Shown here: one piece after another, positions 18,887 to 21,201 of the stretch
How positions within the stretch are numbered: position 1 is the stretch's first letter
Layout: each line of letters begins with the position of its first letter
Assembly (NCBI GenBank): GCA_036897625.1
Contig: JAYMTA010001206.1
Coordinates: 1-21,201 of the forward strand
DNA length: 21,201 nt
Source of the DNA: Pelargonium cotyledonis
Lineage: Eukaryota; Streptophyta; Magnoliopsida; Geraniales; Geraniaceae
Direction of reading: 5' to 3'
Notes under the pieces: model-generated
The model's input: the letters and a program-made list of their open reading frames with translations, nothing else
Databases searched by the model: none
Told to the model about the DNA's origin: nothing
Made by a program: the position numbers and the translations under genes

Positions 18887-19354
18887 AGTTGTGGTTGTAT
18901 GGGTAACAAGTTTACGTGCAACTGTAAACAATCATTTATCCCCGAAACAAAAGTAGGACGCAACTGACCTGCGTGAGGATGATCCGTAAATAATTACCAA
19001 GTTAAAATGAGAACAAAAGCTCCCGCAGCCGCCAGCTCTGTCGTCACAGGCAAGCGAAGTGCTGTTGTTCGGTGTTCAATCTCGTCTTCGATTCTCCTTT
19101 TCCCCAGAATTCTCTCCAATTCGCGTTTCTCTGTTTCCACCTCTTTTGTGATTCCATTATTGCTCGATTCTGTTCGCTTCCAATTCAACGCTTCTCTTTG
19201 TCGATTTCGGTCGAATATTCTTTACATTGAACAAAACCCTTTTGATTTTATTGGTGAAATTGAACACATTTGATTCTTGGGTATTCAGATTTGGGAGTTC
19301 GAATTTGATAATTTGCGACCAACTCATATAATTTTTGCTTCGGAAGCCGCTTTG
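18887..19354 (+). promoter_or_regulatory. SGR2 proximal promoter and 5' leader, with possible uORF
   Basis: These 468 bp lie between the MULE duplication and the SGR2 ATG. No clear TATA box is visible. The stretch from about 19060 is CT-rich and leader-like. An ATG-started upstream frame at 19007-19273 (88 residues, beginning MRTKAPAAASSVV) would be a large upstream ORF if transcription begins before 19007; if it begins later, it is irrelevant. Confidence 0.45.
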
Positions 19355-21044
19355 ATGGCGGATTCCGGGGCAAAGGTTGACGCTGCTTCGGAATTGGCAA
19401 GTGATGGAAGCAGTAGAAAATGTGAAGAGGAGATTCTTCCTGATCTATTGAAGAACACACCATCTAATATTGCAAGATTGGAGGATGAGATTGAGCACTG
19501 CAAAGCTAGGCACAAGTATCTTGCTCAGACCACCAGTGCTTCTGATGGAGGTGATGTCAGGTGGTATTTTTGCAAGGTCCCCTTGGCCCACAACGGTCAG
19601 TGTTTTTTCTTCTTCTTCTCCTTCCAATTGTTTCATTGTTTGTGTGCTTTTAGATTCTGCAATGCCTTTACTTTTAATCAGGTTGGTTAGAGAGGGAAAA
19701 TCCTAGCTTGTAATACATGTGCAACATAGGGAGATTAGTGAGATATGAGCAAGCAAATCTGAGAGGATTCAGTTACGAGGTACTTAAATAGGACAAAGCA
19801 AAGAGGAAAGATGTGGAAGAGTAGAATACTAACTGTGGATCCTAAGATTTGCTAGAGGATTTGTGTAGCCAAACCCAACATTGTTTAGGAAATGATTTGG
19901 TTGTTACTGTTGTTGTCATGGTTTGACTCAGTCTAAGTAGAAACGAAAGTACGAAGAATTATACTCCCTCTGTCCCAAAATGAGTTTCCAGTTTTCTCAA
20001 CAAAAAAAAATGTCTCAAAACGAGATGGTGAGAGTTTTATAAGAAAGAATCTTGGCTGATGTTGTGGCTGAATTAGAATTTTTCATTTCCCCTTACACCA
20101 GATACAAGGGTCGTGCCTGATTTTCAACATGTATAAGTTAGAAAATATGGTTTGATCTGTTGAACTTTAGCAGTAATATATCTTTATTATCATTAATAGG
20201 CTAATATGTTCCTTTGATATGATATCTTACATGATCTTGTGTGTTTTCTATTATCAAACTGTATAGTTACTGAAAGAAAAAAGAGAAGGCCATGTGTGCC
20301 TATAATCATGAAACAAGTGTTGTGCACAAATGTAAGAAGCTGTAGCCTGTAGTATTGAGTTGAGTAGCCAAAGTCATCTGGTGAGTAGGTGTACTGGAAC
20401 TTGAGCTTGAATATGCCTAAGTTTAGCGTTAGATGAAGCCTCTTATATTGAACAATAAATAAAATACAAAATACTGTTTCTAAGTTTCTAAACCGCCAAG
20501 AATTGGAAATTATAATTTCTTGGAAATACCCGGGTAATAAGGTGATACTCCCTAGCCCCATAAATACAAATGCGGGTCATTTCCCTCCTAACATTCCAGG
20601 TTTTTTTTTTCTTTCAATATTTGATTAGATATTTTTAATCTCTGAAGAACCGGGTTCCAAAAAAATGCGGCACGTAAGGTGGTACAGTTGGCCAGTGGAT
20701 GGAATCTATGCTGAGTTTTTCTGAAGTAATTGTTATAGATTTACGAGATACAATAGTTGCCACACTCTCCTTGACATTGAATTTTCATGCCTCTGTTAGC
20801 TTGTGCTAATATACGAGTAAAAGAACATGGTTAATTGCGTAATAGCTCTTTCTCTCATTACTGCTTAAAGCATGGGAATTAGATACCCACATCAGGACAC
20901 TCTTGAATCTTGATGACATTCTGCTGCCTCTTGTGTTTAACAGAGCTAGCGGCCTCAGTCCCTCGTCCAGAGATAGTGGGGAAGAGTGACTATTTTCGTT
21001 TTAGCATGAGGGATTCTCTTGCAATTGAGGCATCTTTCTTGCAG
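19355..21044 (+). CDS. SGR2: SHOOT GRAVITROPISM 2, phospholipase A1-like (5' part, exons 1-2)
   Basis: Exon 1 is 19355-19595 (80 codons plus one base) and exon 2 is 20944-21044. They splice in frame at CACAACG|GTCAG ... AACAG|AGCTAG, giving VPLAHNELAASVPRPEIVGK. The gene continues past the right edge. The sequence PDLLKNTPSNIARLEDEIEH, then GGDVRWYFCKVPL, and KSDYFRFSMRDSLAIEASFL are close to the N-terminus of Arabidopsis SGR2. In that family the protein is a phosphatidic-acid-type phospholipase A1 with a C-terminal DDHD domain; it acts at the vacuolar membrane and is needed for amyloplast sedimentation in shoot gravitropism. The lipase and DDHD parts lie outside this window. The start at 19355 is chosen because it gives MADSGAKVDAASELAS before the conserved block and is the first ATG in that frame. 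The first 25 or so residues are variable in the family. Confidence 0.93.
19962..20080. mobile_element. Stowaway-like MITE fragment in SGR2 intron 1
   Basis: TA followed by CTCCCTCTGTCCCAAAATGA (from 19964) matches the terminal consensus of Tc1/mariner Stowaway MITEs, including the TA target. No opposite end (GGACAGAGGGAG then TA) was found nearby, so it is a fragment; the right limit is arbitrary. Confidence 0.5.
20546..20600. mobile_element. Second Stowaway-like end in SGR2 intron 1
   Basis: TA followed by CTCCCTAGCCCCATAAATAC (from 20548) again resembles a Stowaway terminus, in the same orientation as the one at 19964. It is isolated and short. Confidence 0.3.
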
Positions 21045-21201
21045 GTTACTTTTCACACTTCGTAATTGTTACTTTAAAGATTTTGACATCTCATGTGCAT
21101 CTTGGATTATAGGCTCTTGTATTAATGATGCTTACCTATTTATTCTTTCTTCTGATGTGTGATCCAGGACACAACCTTTAGAAGCTAAACTCATAAAATA
21201 T
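21045..21201 (+). other. SGR2 intron 2 (start only)
   Basis: It begins GTTACTTTTC after TTGCAG and reaches the window edge. No sequence like the next expected SGR2 exon is seen before the end. Confidence 0.7.

Larger units (their letters stand above)
19596..20943 (+). other. SGR2 intron 1
   Basis: 1348 bp, GTCAGTG ... TTTAACAG. It contains two Stowaway-like end sequences and no coding frame of its own; the minus-strand open frame at 20193-20561 has no protein character. Confidence 0.88.

Noticed and set aside
20193-20561. 122-codon minus-strand open frame
   Set aside because: It is antisense within SGR2 intron 1, has low-complexity hydrophobic content and no domain.

Overview
This window looks like nuclear DNA from a flowering plant, probably a eudicot. 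It is AT-rich and crowded with plant transposons, its genes have short GT-AG introns, and its right edge carries the 5' end of a clearly plant-specific gene, SHOOT GRAVITROPISM 2 (SGR2). I cannot name the species.

Layout. Positions 1-820 hold a CT-rich, leader-like stretch and one exon-like 71-bp segment of unknown identity. Positions 840-4850 are AT-rich with no gene; they contain local duplications and, at 3890-4543, two adjacent CACTA-type transposon ends. Positions 4849-5814 are a GC-rich, poly(A)-tailed, non-coding retroposon on the minus strand, bounded by an 18-bp target-site duplication. A long-decayed Ty1/copia fossil on the minus strand follows at about 6085-8400; a probable solo LTR (6817-7177) lies inside it. 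Positions 8935-10009 and about 11430-12810 are two related GC-rich segments, probably LTR-retrotransposon relics, each with a roughly 39-bp minisatellite. Positions 13100-13857 are a second poly(A)-ended retroposon containing a 112-bp tandem duplication.

The most informative object is a 4951-bp Mutator-like element (MULE) at 13927-18877. It has terminal inverted repeats and a perfect 9-bp target-site duplication, AATACTTGT. Two genes converge inside it. A decayed mudrA-type transposase (MuDR domain, DDE core, SWIM finger, CCHC knuckle, at least two introns) reads leftward from the right end. A two-exon gene for a 154-residue GRF-type zinc-finger protein with a coiled coil and a C-terminal membrane anchor reads rightward from the left end. 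This matches the convergent mudrA/mudrB plan of maize MuDR, but with an unrelated partner gene. The partner is still open while the transposase is broken.

The MULE sits 478 bp upstream of the SGR2 start codon, with its transposase divergent from SGR2. SGR2 exon 1 (19355-19595) and exon 2 (20944-21044) are intact; the rest of that gene lies beyond the window.
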